This document shows, in pieces, positions 44,119-51,883 of a stretch of 64,000 bases of DNA. The stretch lies in IMG/VR virus record IMGVR_UViG_3300028176_000002, positions 1 to 64,000 of that record; one strand, written 5' to 3'. The notes beneath the pieces are model-generated. The model searched no databases. It was given only the letters and a program-made list of their open reading frames with translations, and was not told the DNA's origin. How positions within the stretch are numbered: the stretch's first letter is position 1; each line of letters begins with the position of its first letter. The position numbers and the translations under genes were made by a program. The stretch comes from a virus.

Positions 44119-44315
44119 AATAAATCTCTCTTTCGCAGACCTAAATTTTTTAACATTTCTTCATCAGCATCCCATCTTAAATGTTCATCTCGGTCTTGCG
44201 GATTAAGTTTATAAAATAGAGTATTGCATCTTAAACATTTATATCCTTTTTTTAATTTCGAAGTTTTAATACCATAGCAGTAAGGGCATGATGTTTTATA
44301 CATTATTTTTCTCAT
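44115..44315 (-). CDS. zinc-ribbon protein
   Basis: Start at 44315 after AGGAGGTTAAA. The 66-residue product has CPYCYG...CLRC and an acidic C-terminal helix (DRDEHLRWDADEEML). A zinc ribbon of this type often contacts nucleic acid or a partner protein. It overlaps the acyltransferase start by four bases. Confidence 0.55.
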   Translation of the reverse strand: MRKIMYKTSCPYCYGIKTSKLKKGYKCLRCNTLFYKLNPQDRDEHLRWDADEEMLKNLGLRKRDLL

Positions 44316-44316
44316 T

Positions 44317-44481
44317 TTAACCTCCTGATGGTCCATCGTATGTTATTGGTCTATTTCCATTTTCCTCTGGATTTACTTTATATTTATCATCTCGACACTC
44401 ATAACATCTTTTACCGTATATGATTTTAATTCCACAATGAATGCATACTCGCTTATTTTTTATCTTTATTATTTTAATCAT
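44317..44481 (-). CDS. 54-residue zinc-ribbon protein
   Basis: The frame opens at an ATG coupled to the transporter stop (ATGATTAAA overlap) with GGAGATTAA before it. CIHCGIKIIYGKRCYECR forms a Cys4 ribbon. The final codons contain AGGAGG for the next gene. Function unknown. Confidence 0.55.
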   Translation of the reverse strand: MIKIIKIKNKRVCIHCGIKIIYGKRCYECRDDKYKVNPEENGNRPITYDGPSGG

Positions 44482-45656
44482 TTAATCTCCAATCTTTTAA
44501 TAAGTGGAAGGCATAAAAAACTTGTCAAAGCCGATGCAATAATAAGCCAATGTAATCCTATCTTGGGGAAAAGAAAGGCTCCTGTCAATGAACTGGCAGT
44601 TCCCGCAGCAAGGTTGTTTATACCACATAATAGAGCAAATGTAGTGGCTTCTAGACCCTTTATGGATGATTTAGCCATCCAATCCATTATAATAAGGTGA
44701 ATTATCATACCTATTAAACTATAAAGGATTAAATATATTACAGCAGTATATGGTTTATAATATAAATAAGACAACGTAGTACACGCACCCAAAAACACAG
44801 AATAATATAACCATTTTTTAGTATTAATCTTCTGGCATATTTTCCAATAAATCATGGCACCAATTATTGAAACAACAGAAGAAATACTTCCTAAAATTCC
44901 TATCCATGCAAAACTCCATTTAAAAATATCTCGCTCCACGTAAGATAATGGTGTGCCAAAAGAGGGAGAAAATTTATATAAGAATAAGAACAGACAAGCC
45001 CAGAGAAACGATTTATGTCTAAAAATTTCTTTATACGGTTTTATAGTGTCTATTAACTTGATTCTAATCCTTTTTACTTTTTCTTCTTTGTAAAAATAAA
45101 GAGGAATAAACATTATTAAATAGAACGGTATAATCCACAAAAATCCTGTTTTATAGTTGTAGTGTTCAGCTAAATAACCACCTAAAAATCCGGTTATAAT
45201 TGTTGAGGCGGTAATAAACATCCACTGGATGCTCTGAATCTTTCCGGTAATATCATATTTTTTTCCTTCTACGCACATTGTTCCATCCACCCCAGTATCT
45301 CTTATAGCTGAATCTGCAGAATTAATAAACATTAATGTAATCAAGAAAACTGCAGGAGCAGACCATAGTCCCAAAAATAAAACAGTTATAAGGTCTAAAA
45401 CAAGCGAAAGAGTAATCCAAGTTTTTCGGGATAAGAATTGGTCTATACAGTATCCCCATATAATCTTCGGTATCCACGCCAGTCCTATGATAGAATTAAT
45501 ATACATCAATTTCTCAGGAGAATACATTAATACTTCTTTGAAATATTTAAAAATGGATAACGATGGCAGCCCTGAGAAGCCCTGTAAAAAATAACAGGAA
45601 GCCGACATGGTAAATATCCAAAATAACTGTTTAGAATCTGTTTTTAATGTTTTCAT
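44478..45656 (-). CDS. BT1-type (folate/biopterin) major facilitator transporter
   Basis: The 392-residue protein has about twelve hydrophobic helices. The N-terminal part shows the BT1 signature (YFLQGFSGLPSLSIFKYF, MYSPEKLMYINSIIGLAWIP, KIIWGYCIDQF), then DTGVDGTMC between helices 4 and 5. BT1 proteins import folates, biopterin or related compounds. A general sugar or drug MFS is the alternative. It is coupled to an HNH fragment upstream. A full transporter is very rare in phages. Confidence 0.72.
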   Translation of the reverse strand: MKTLKTDSKQLFWIFTMSASCYFLQGFSGLPSLSIFKYFKEVLMYSPEKLMYINSIIGLAWIPKIIWGYCIDQFLSRKTWITLSLVLDLITVLFLGLWSAPAVFLITLMFINSADSAIRDTGVDGTMCVEGKKYDITGKIQSIQWMFITASTIITGFLGGYLAEHYNYKTGFLWIIPFYLIMFIPLYFYKEEKVKRIRIKLIDTIKPYKEIFRHKSFLWACLFLFLYKFSPSFGTPLSYVERDIFKWSFAWIGILGSISSVVSIIGAMIYWKICQKINTKKWLYYSVFLGACTTLSYLYYKPYTAVIYLILYSLIGMIIHLIIMDWMAKSSIKGLEATTFALLCGINNLAAGTASSLTGAFLFPKIGLHWLIIASALTSFLCLPLIKRLEIK

Positions 45657-45873
45657 AGATTGATTTAATGAGATTATAAAACTTTTCAGTTGACATGTTC
45701 CGTTTAGCGTAGTTACAATGTTTACAACACGGTACTACATTATCTAATATATAACCTTTAGCATTGTCTATTCGGTCTAAACCGTTATAGGTGTAATCAA
45801 AGTAATCAGATTTTTTAACGTCTTCTAGTGTTGTCGCTTTTGAATATAAATCTTCTATAATCGGATTGCTCAT
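45631..45873 (-). CDS. truncated HNH endonuclease
   Basis: The 80-residue product has NGLDRIDNAKGYILDN and CCKHCNYAKRNMS, the C-terminal half of an LDR-type HNH. The expected N-terminal CxYCG half is missing, and no such segment is found upstream. It has an AAGGAATTT site and overlaps the transporter start by 26 bases. It may be a remnant or a minimal nuclease. Confidence 0.7.
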   Translation of the reverse strand: MSNPIIEDLYSKATTLEDVKKSDYFDYTYNGLDRIDNAKGYILDNVVPCCKHCNYAKRNMSTEKFYNLIKSIYENIKNRF

Positions 45874-45880
45874 AAATTCC

Positions 45881-45973
45881 TTAATAATAAATTACACCAA
45901 TCATAATTAAAATAAACAATATATACACTACAGCAGCACTTAATATACCTATTCCTAAAATTAAAGCAATCAT
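45881..45973 (-). CDS. 30-residue one-TM peptide
   Basis: An ATG after GGAGGAAGGG opens a fully hydrophobic peptide (MIALILGIGILSAAVVYILF...). The strong site argues it is translated. A small membrane effector is a possibility. Similar peptides lie at 53961 and 59583. Confidence 0.55.
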   Translation of the reverse strand: MIALILGIGILSAAVVYILFILIMIGVIYY

Positions 45974-45999
45974 CCCTTCCTCCTATCCTTTGTTTGGTT

Positions 46000-46132
46000 G
46001 TGGGGCTTGGCAGGATTTGAACCTGCAAAACTTGTTTTATTTCCTTTACGGTTAATACGGCTCTACGCTTTTAAGGACTTTATCAAGTTAACACCGTAAT
46101 CGTTCGGCGTATTCGATACGCTCCTGCCCCAC
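46000..46132 (-). ncRNA. tRNA-like RNA with pseudoknot potential
   Basis: On the minus strand GTGGGGC (46132-46126) pairs with GCCCCAC (46006-46000), a seven-base acceptor-like stem. Before the 3' arm lies a canonical T-arm, GCAGG-TTCAAAT-CCTGC. The interior does not fit a normal D-arm and anticodon arm. It has a GCGTAT/ATACGC hairpin and a TTACGG-TTAA/TTAA-CCGTAA stem whose loop TCCTT can pair with AAGGA just outside, giving a pseudoknot. Total length of 133 is too long for a standard tRNA and short for tmRNA. No anticodon is assigned. Confidence 0.5.
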
Positions 46133-46134
46133 AT

Positions 46135-46293
46135 CTATTTATCCTTAATTTCTACTAAAAAATAGTGCCATACATAGTAATAATCTTTATAATTAGATAT
46201 TTCCGCATTCATCAACCCATTCTTTATAGTTGATAAATAAATTGCTCCTTCGGGTATTTGTTCTCCTGTTGCATACTTAAATATCTTCTTCAT
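46135..46293 (-). CDS. 52-residue small protein
   Basis: The ATG follows GGGGGAGAAAGA. The product (MKKIFKYATGEQIPEGAIYL...) resembles a short beta barrel-like phage protein with aromatic residues (YYYVWHYF). It overlaps the upstream gene by 17 bases. Unknown. Confidence 0.5.
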   Translation of the reverse strand: MKKIFKYATGEQIPEGAIYLSTIKNGLMNAEISNYKDYYYVWHYFLVEIKDK

Positions 46294-46450
46294 TCTTTCT
46301 CCCCCTCTTCTTGGTGGTGAGTTGGTTCTTATCTTTTTTACATTTTCCGCATTTTAATTTAATCGTATAAGTCATACAATAACAATGAGGACACAATGAA
46401 ACATTCCCTAATTCCATTAACCCCACTAAACTATTACGCTTCTTGGTCAT
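46277..46450 (-). CDS. 57-residue zinc-ribbon protein
   Basis: The ATG is after GGAAATCAA and coupled to the upstream stop (ATGA). CPHCYCMTYTIKLKCGKCKK gives a Cys4 ribbon, followed by a basic tail. The N-terminus MTKKR repeats that of the upstream gene, reflecting a 15-bp duplication. Confidence 0.55.
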   Translation of the reverse strand: MTKKRNSLVGLMELGNVSLCPHCYCMTYTIKLKCGKCKKDKNQLTTKKRGRKNEEDI

Positions 46451-46581
46451 TTGATTTCCTTCCAGATTAACCCCTTACCACAATAAGGACAGTAACGATA
46501 ATTTGTATCAGTAATATGCAAAGACTCTTTTTCTCGTTTATCGCAATTATGAATAGATATCTTACGCTTCTTGGTCGTCAT
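46447..46581 (-). CDS. 44-residue zinc-knuckle protein
   Basis: The ATG is after GGAGGCTCAA, overlapping the aminopeptidase stop by four bases. The product contains YCPYCGKGL and a basic start (MTTKKRK). It ends by coupling into the next gene. Unknown role. Confidence 0.55.
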   Translation of the reverse strand: MTTKKRKISIHNCDKREKESLHITDTNYRYCPYCGKGLIWKEIK

Positions 46582-47480
46582 TTGAGCCTCCTTATAAAAT
46601 TAATTAACGATTTGATAGGAACGCCATTCGCACGACCATCGGCACCGAAGGCACTACTGGCGATATCTAAATGGATGAAATTTTGAGGATACTTAACAAA
46701 CTGACGGATAAAAAGCCCTCCCTGGCTTGTTCCCCCTTTAAATTCCTTAATATAATTTTTTATTGGTTCTTTTTTATAATAATCTTGCATATAATCGAAC
46801 CACGGTAATGCCCAAGCCAGCTCACCAGCCTCGTGAGATGCTTCTGCGTACTTCTTTAATAAATCTTCACTATCTGACATAACTGCTGTAGCTCGGTCTC
46901 CAATAGCATATTCACATGAACCCGTTAATGTCGCAATAGTGATAATTATATCACTCTCAGTGATAGGGAGGGTCGATATTGCCTCGGCGAGCACAAGTCT
47001 GCCCTCAGCATCAGTATCTGTAACACGAACACTATGATTACCTATCGGAATAATGTCTCCAGGAGTTATACGACTATTTTGGACGAAATTGGTCGTAACG
47101 GGGCAATACGCTATGACATTACCTTTAAGATAATTGGCAACATTCATTGCAATTATCATTCCGGCTTTATCATTAGTCATATCGGTCATATGACCTGCTG
47201 GTTTAACATCTAGTCCACCACTGTCAAATAGAATTCCCTTGCCAATAATATAAATATTCTTAGTTTTTGGAGTTGGGAGTTTATAGTTCGACGTAATTAT
47301 CCGGGCATAAAAATTATCCCCAGACATTAGTTTAATAGGCAGATTTTTAGCGGTGTCAATTGTAACAGGATTTAACTCATGACTGTGAAGTACAGCAAAG
47401 CAGTTTTCTAGGTTGAATCTATTGTAGGGTAGGTCGATTAGCTTGCGAGTGGTGCTAATCACCTTGTTTAAATTATCCAT
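46578..47480 (-). CDS. M17 leucyl aminopeptidase catalytic domain
   Basis: The 300-residue enzyme lacks the N-terminal domain of cellular leucyl aminopeptidases (about 480). All dimetal ligands seem present: K81 and D86 in GKGILFDSGGLDVKP, D104 in DMTNDKAG, D157 and E159 in DTDAEGRL, with R161. It would remove N-terminal residues from peptides, as a hexamer in cells. AAGGAGGAGAG precedes the ATG, with a promoter-like box 40 bases upstream. A phage copy is unusual. Confidence 0.85.
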   Translation of the reverse strand: MDNLNKVISTTRKLIDLPYNRFNLENCFAVLHSHELNPVTIDTAKNLPIKLMSGDNFYARIITSNYKLPTPKTKNIYIIGKGILFDSGGLDVKPAGHMTDMTNDKAGMIIAMNVANYLKGNVIAYCPVTTNFVQNSRITPGDIIPIGNHSVRVTDTDAEGRLVLAEAISTLPITESDIIITIATLTGSCEYAIGDRATAVMSDSEDLLKKYAEASHEAGELAWALPWFDYMQDYYKKEPIKNYIKEFKGGTSQGGLFIRQFVKYPQNFIHLDIASSAFGADGRANGVPIKSLINFIRRLK

Positions 47481-47521
47481 CTCTCCTCCTTATCTTTAAC
47501 CGAAATTTAACCTTCATACTA

Positions 47522-47550
47522 AAGTATACCATATTTTCTCCGCAATTTTC
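47522..47550 (-). promoter_or_regulatory. promoter-like box A
   Basis: On the minus strand TTGCGGAG, five variable bases, then TATGGTATACTT forms an extended -10 (TGGTATACT). The same box with identical spacing lies at 53673-53697. It is in one of the few intergenic gaps, about 40 bases before the aminopeptidase start. Confidence 0.6.
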
Positions 47551-47569
47551 ATTAAAATCATAATTATTT

Positions 47570-47806
47570 TTAATCTTCATCATATACAAAATCGCATGCC
47601 CGGCATGCAGTTTCCCAAGATACGTCATCTTCGTGAAGTTGCCATGAAGCTGTAGTAACTACCCCACCGCAAATACACCTCTCCGGGTGTCTCTTTTCTC
47701 CATAATTACGGTAATACCATACCTTTAGGACATCTGCTAGATTAAGTCCGAATCTAGTTCTGTAGGGCAATCTCTCTAAAAAATGAAGTAAGATTATCAT
47801 TATCAT
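47570..47806 (-). CDS. zinc-ribbon protein
   Basis: From ATG 47806 (CTGGAGAAAACT before, ATGA overlap with the M50 stop) the 78-residue product has a hydrophobic start (MIMIILLHFLERLP) and a C-terminal CICGG...CRAC ribbon with acidic end. Function unknown. Last gene before promoter-like box A. Confidence 0.55.
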   Translation of the reverse strand: MIMIILLHFLERLPYRTRFGLNLADVLKVWYYRNYGEKRHPERCICGGVVTTASWQLHEDDVSWETACRACDFVYDED

Positions 47807-48378
47807 AGTTTTCTCCAGTTCATAATAAGCCACGGAATACATAGATAATTTAACCACATAACTATTTTAAAACTTATTTTAACCATCTTTGCAAATATTA
47901 ATGTTCCTTTTTCTTTCCCCCAGATTTTCATACATAAAGGGAAGAATGCGATATACCCACCATCCAAACAAGGTATAATTGGTATTAGATTCATTATACC
48001 TAATGATACACTTATTGTTCCAAAGTAAAATAAATTTTGATTTAACGTTTTTAATCCAATCAACCCGACAATTAACCCTGAAATTATATTCACAGCACAT
48101 CCTGCTGCTGAAATAAATAATTTTTTAATGTATCTTAAATTAGTAAAAGCTGTAGAATTGTTACTTTCAGTTAATTCATCTTCCAATTCACAAAATCCTC
48201 CTAATGGAAGTAACCGAAATTGATAATTAGTTTTTCCTATTTTTTTCTGAAACAGTATTTTACCAAAACCTACTGCATACGTAGGAACTCCACATCTACA
48301 TAACTTTGCAGCGATTAAGTGTCCAAATTCATGTACAATCACACAAATATATAAAGATGTTAGAAATTGAATAATCAT
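47803..48378 (-). CDS. M50 intramembrane metalloprotease
   Basis: A 191-residue polytopic protein with zinc motif HEFGH (16-20) in the first helix and NLIPIIPCLDGG (130-141) in a later helix, the two signature motifs of site-2 proteases/RseP-SpoIVFB. No PDZ domain is present. Such enzymes cut membrane-anchored anti-sigma factors or signal peptides. It starts as ATGA on the HNH stop. A phage copy might alter host envelope signalling. Confidence 0.82.
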   Translation of the reverse strand: MIIQFLTSLYICVIVHEFGHLIAAKLCRCGVPTYAVGFGKILFQKKIGKTNYQFRLLPLGGFCELEDELTESNNSTAFTNLRYIKKLFISAAGCAVNIISGLIVGLIGLKTLNQNLFYFGTISVSLGIMNLIPIIPCLDGGYIAFFPLCMKIWGKEKGTLIFAKMVKISFKIVMWLNYLCIPWLIMNWRKL

Positions 48379-48920
48379 TCTTCGTTCTCCATAATATAAG
48401 TAAAAAATGCATACCAGTAATCACGATTATGTAACGTTTCCCTATGACAATTTCTACATAAGGATATTAAATTCTTAGGTTCATTATTAGATTTATCATA
48501 ATCAATATGATGGACTGATAATTTTTCTTTGTATTGACGTTTATGGCATACTTGGCATTTATGATTATCTCTGCTTCTTATCGTTTCTCTGACGTAATAA
48601 AATTCTTTTGGATGCAAGCAATCGGAATAAGGAATTCCTGTTCCTCCCTGCACTAAACTCATATGTTTTCTAAAAATTTCAGAACGTAATTTTCCCTTAT
48701 TAAATTTACCCACTATCTGTCTATAATGATTCCAACATAATTTAGATTTATAATTCGTAAGTTGTTTACTGCATACGGTACATCTGGGTTTTCCCTTTTT
48801 AAAAGTAGCACTGTTTTCGGGGATTGCAATCCATTTACGGTAACATTTTCTACTACAAAATTTTACTTTTGAAGCCGGTGTCTTAAATTTTTTGTTGCAT
48901 TGTTTACAATATTTAATCAC
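48375..48920 (-). CDS. HNH homing endonuclease
   Basis: The start is a GTG overlapping the deformylase stop (TAGTG). N-terminal CKQCNKKFKTPASKVKFCSRKC finger, CTVCSKQL module, NUMOD-like EIFRKHMSLVQGG, and C-terminal CQVCHKRQ, VHHIDYDKSNN, CRNC. Its C-terminal half is close to the nuclease at 385 on the opposite strand, including the SLVxGGTGIPY stretch. Confidence 0.85.
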   Translation of the reverse strand: MIKYCKQCNKKFKTPASKVKFCSRKCYRKWIAIPENSATFKKGKPRCTVCSKQLTNYKSKLCWNHYRQIVGKFNKGKLRSEIFRKHMSLVQGGTGIPYSDCLHPKEFYYVRETIRSRDNHKCQVCHKRQYKEKLSVHHIDYDKSNNEPKNLISLCRNCHRETLHNRDYWYAFFTYIMENEE

Positions 48921-49543
48921 TATTTACTTCTCCATTTTCTATCGAAAATAGTTATTCCGTTGAGGTGGTCTATTTCGTGTGCTACACAAAAGGCTTCCAA
49001 ATCTTGTATAGATGCTACTTGGGGTTTTAAATCTTCATTTAAATACTCAATTGTTATGTAAATGTTTCTTTTTGTATCTACGGTTATTCCTGGGAAGGAG
49101 CAACATCCTTCTCTGTTTACTCGAATAGGATTGGATACTTCTATGATTTGAGGATTAATTAAAACCTTTTCGTGATACTCAATTAAATTCTTCTCTTTAT
49201 TTATTGATGGAATGCTAATAAAACACACACATTTCTTAATACCGATTTGAGGAGCAGATAAACCAATCGCATTCGGTTGCCATTTTAGTGTATCTTTTAA
49301 TGCTTGAATGATTCCTTTTACATCATCTTCAATTGTTATTTTCTCACATGGCAGTTTTAAGATACTTCTTTCTGTAACTAAGGGAAGATTCTTTTTTACA
49401 ATAACCGGTGCATCTTCCTTGATATAATCTTTAGGATTGTCTATCATCTTTTTTAGTGCTTCTCGTTCACTACGAGTAAGATAACCTTTTTCCATTTTTA
49501 TTTTATTATCAGAAATATATTTTTCGTATTCTAATTTATTCAT
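48920..49543 (-). CDS. def: peptide deformylase
   Basis: Start at 49543 as TAATG on the upstream stop with GAGGGC before. Catalytic motifs are GLSAPQIG (94-101), EGCCSFPG (145-152) and HEIDH (189-193). The 207-residue protein has a 50-residue N-terminal extension. It removes the formyl group from nascent proteins. Known phage copies (e.g. cyanophages) lack extra parts, so the extension is notable. Confidence 0.9.
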   Translation of the reverse strand: MNKLEYEKYISDNKIKMEKGYLTRSEREALKKMIDNPKDYIKEDAPVIVKKNLPLVTERSILKLPCEKITIEDDVKGIIQALKDTLKWQPNAIGLSAPQIGIKKCVCFISIPSINKEKNLIEYHEKVLINPQIIEVSNPIRVNREGCCSFPGITVDTKRNIYITIEYLNEDLKPQVASIQDLEAFCVAHEIDHLNGITIFDRKWRSK

Positions 49544-49983
49544 TATAATGCCCTCCCGATAATCAGTAATATTGTTCCTATAATTATTCCCCAAACATAC
49601 GAAACTGGTAAAAACCAAATCCAGCGTTTATGCCAAAATATCCTTCCAGGTTTAAAATTTTTAAATCCGTATAAATTATTTTCTAGAAACCAAAACCAAT
49701 CTTCCGCAATCCAATACCAACTAAAAAATCCCATTATTAATAATTCGTGTTTTAGCGTTATAGGAATAAATAAATAAGGACTATGAAATATGACTATATA
49801 CATAATCAACATCCAAAAATGGTATCCCGTAATTTCTTTACCTAAAATTAACTGTGTAAATTTATTGTCTACTCTCCAGCATGGTAATTTTAATGCCCAC
49901 CCTGCCTTCTTTCCCTCAATCATGAGTTCAAGTTTTGCATGCAAGGCTGCTAGAAATAATAGGTATATTACTATTTTAATCAT
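49543..49983 (-). CDS. polytopic membrane protein
   Basis: A 146-residue protein with about four hydrophobic segments (IVIYLLFLAALHA, FWMLIMYIVIFHSPYLF, IPITLKHELLIMGFF, YVWGIIIGTILLIIG), rich in Trp. The EDWFWFLEN region is reminiscent of small sterol-desaturase-like membrane proteins but no His boxes are seen. Unknown. Confidence 0.6.
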   Translation of the reverse strand: MIKIVIYLLFLAALHAKLELMIEGKKAGWALKLPCWRVDNKFTQLILGKEITGYHFWMLIMYIVIFHSPYLFIPITLKHELLIMGFFSWYWIAEDWFWFLENNLYGFKNFKPGRIFWHKRWIWFLPVSYVWGIIIGTILLIIGRAL

Positions 49984-51440
49984 TTAATTTTACTTTCCCC
50001 GTTTTGTCTTATAATGTCAATCTTATTTACATCTTCAATCTCAGGTAGATTCTGGTAGATTATAAAATATTGAAATGGTAATGTCTTACAAATCTCTATA
50101 AATTTAAGAAAATTAACCGCATCCATGTTACCTAAACCTTCATCTGCGATTATAATACCTTCATTTTCGCCTTTGTGGAGTAATATAGCCAGTTTAAAGA
50201 CACTACTTAAAAAACATTTCTGACCGGAAGAAAGTTGTTCGTATTTTAATTCATTCTCACCGTTCTTAATTTTAATAAAATCTTTCTCTGCGTTAAATTC
50301 TACTTGCATGTTTACTTCTTTTAATAAGTTATTGATAATTACCGCCAATTGTTTAAGCCATTGATTAATAAAATATCCTGCAAATGAGTCTAATAACTTT
50401 ACTGATTCACTATACATTAATACGTCTTTAGCAGTATACTTGTAATCCTTAAATTTAAACGCTTCTTTTAATTTTAGTAAACATTCTCTTGCCTTCTGTT
50501 CTTCGCCCTGCAGTTTACTTAGTGTTTCACTATAATACTCCAGTGCATTTAGTTCATTGTCTAACTGCAATTTTAATTCGGCAATCTCTTTATTCCAAAT
50601 AGCAATTTCATTATTTATTGCTAATTCTTGACTAGGCGTAATTTGTTTAGTTATCTGAGTACATTTTGTCTTCAAAATAGGGCAAATCCCACTCTTCTGG
50701 GCTTCTTGCATCTCGTATCTTCGATTATTAATTAAACGTTCTCGGGTCTGTATTTCTGATTTTAATTTATTGGCGATACCATTTTGAAGTTCCCCGTCTT
50801 TCTCAAACTCGCTATAGTTTTTCTTTATATCATCTAATCCCGCATTAAGAATCTGTACTCTACGTTCTGACAAATAAAATTTATAATATCTTTTATCTAC
50901 ATTATACGTTTCTCTTTCTGATTTTTTAAGTAATAGATTCTTTCTTATTCCGGTAAATAAGTCATCTACAAAGTTCATTAACTCTTTTCTAAGAGAAGTA
51001 ATTCCTAAATCTAATAAGTTAATCCCTTTTGAATCAATCATTCTAAATTTTTTAAAGAAATCGTAATTTCCGAATTGTTCATCTATAAACTGTTGTTTGA
51101 TGGTAACCGTATTTCCTTCTACAATACTTCCATTAAGAAAAATAGTTAAATCGCTAGGTATACTCCTAGTGATTACAAACGTGTCGTAACCTTTTTTGAT
51201 TACAATTGTAACCTCGGTCTCTTTAGTGCCAATTCTAACTAAATCTTTTAAATTAATCCCTGAAACATCACCATAAAGGCAGAAAGTAATAGCGTTCTTT
51301 ACTAATGTAGTCTTTCCAGAACCATTAGAAGATGACTGAGTATCATCTAAATTAACACCAGAAATAACATTAATCTTATTCAATGTTACTTCCGTAAATT
51401 TAAATAACTCGAAATTTTTAAGACTTAGTTTTTCTAACAT
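49980..51440 (-). CDS. sbcC: SbcC/Rad50-like ATPase
   Basis: A 486-residue recombination-nuclease subunit. Walker A SNGSGKTT near residue 38-45, coiled-coil arms with a Cys pair CPILKTKC near 253-260, signature LSSGQK and Walker B IIIADEGLGN. It partners SbcD at 51880 as in T4 gp46/47. The hook spacing is longer than the usual CxxC, and the protein is half the length of bacterial SbcC. Confidence 0.85.
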   Translation of the reverse strand: MLEKLSLKNFELFKFTEVTLNKINVISGVNLDDTQSSSNGSGKTTLVKNAITFCLYGDVSGINLKDLVRIGTKETEVTIVIKKGYDTFVITRSIPSDLTIFLNGSIVEGNTVTIKQQFIDEQFGNYDFFKKFRMIDSKGINLLDLGITSLRKELMNFVDDLFTGIRKNLLLKKSERETYNVDKRYYKFYLSERRVQILNAGLDDIKKNYSEFEKDGELQNGIANKLKSEIQTRERLINNRRYEMQEAQKSGICPILKTKCTQITKQITPSQELAINNEIAIWNKEIAELKLQLDNELNALEYYSETLSKLQGEEQKARECLLKLKEAFKFKDYKYTAKDVLMYSESVKLLDSFAGYFINQWLKQLAVIINNLLKEVNMQVEFNAEKDFIKIKNGENELKYEQLSSGQKCFLSSVFKLAILLHKGENEGIIIADEGLGNMDAVNFLKFIEICKTLPFQYFIIYQNLPEIEDVNKIDIIRQNGESKIK

Positions 51441-51612
51441 AATTTACTCGCTCTTTTACTCCTAAATAAATCTGTTCCCATTCATCTACAGTCATCCACC
51501 CATCATGGATGCACCCGGCTATTGCAGTAACTACATCAAAAACTTTGCAGTGTTCTATTTTAACCTCTTTTGGGTCGTCTTTCTTATATTTACTTTTTCC
51601 CTTTCGTGGCAA
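51418..51612 (-). CDS. 64-residue small protein between SbcC and SbcD
   Basis: A basic N-terminus (MPRKGKSKYKK) and a helical DEWEQIYLGVKERV part. It overlaps the SbcC start by 23 bases. ATTGCCACG precedes it without a strong site. Unknown. Confidence 0.5.
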   Translation of the reverse strand: MPRKGKSKYKKDDPKEVKIEHCKVFDVVTAIAGCIHDGWMTVDEWEQIYLGVKERVNYVRKTKS

Positions 51613-51613
51613 T

Positions 51614-51883
51614 TTAAAAATCCTCCTCTTGATGAATTTTCTTTAGTTCTTTTGCAGAAAATTTAGAATCTTTCTTTTTATTAGGAACGACTCTAGTCTT
51701 AGGATTTATTGCCCAGACTTTTCGTTCATCTGCATGAACATCACACGGTTGTTTACACTCAGTGCATGAATAATAATACGTTCCTTCAAAGTCTTTTCCT
51801 TTTCCAAAATCAGTTCCTTCTTCAATCTTTACAATTGCATTACAGCAATTTGATTTTAATGTAGATTTATTTTTCTTACTCAT
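51614..51883 (-). CDS. zinc-ribbon protein
   Basis: The 89-residue product has CC near residue 13, then CTECKQPC. GTYYYSCTEC is typical of zinc ribbons. Basic tail. ATGA overlap with SbcD suggests coupled expression with the nuclease complex. Confidence 0.55.
   Translation of the reverse strand: MSKKNKSTLKSNCCNAIVKIEEGTDFGKGKDFEGTYYYSCTECKQPCDVHADERKVWAINPKTRVVPNKKKDSKFSAKELKKIHQEEDF

Noticed and set aside
29658-45656. Classical anti-phage defence or restriction-modification island
   Set aside because: No methyltransferase, toxin-antitoxin pair or known defence nuclease motif is present; the enzymes are biosynthetic.
46000-46132. tmRNA
   Set aside because: Only 133 bases, no tag-peptide reading frame with a resume codon, and the 5' end lacks the tmRNA consensus.
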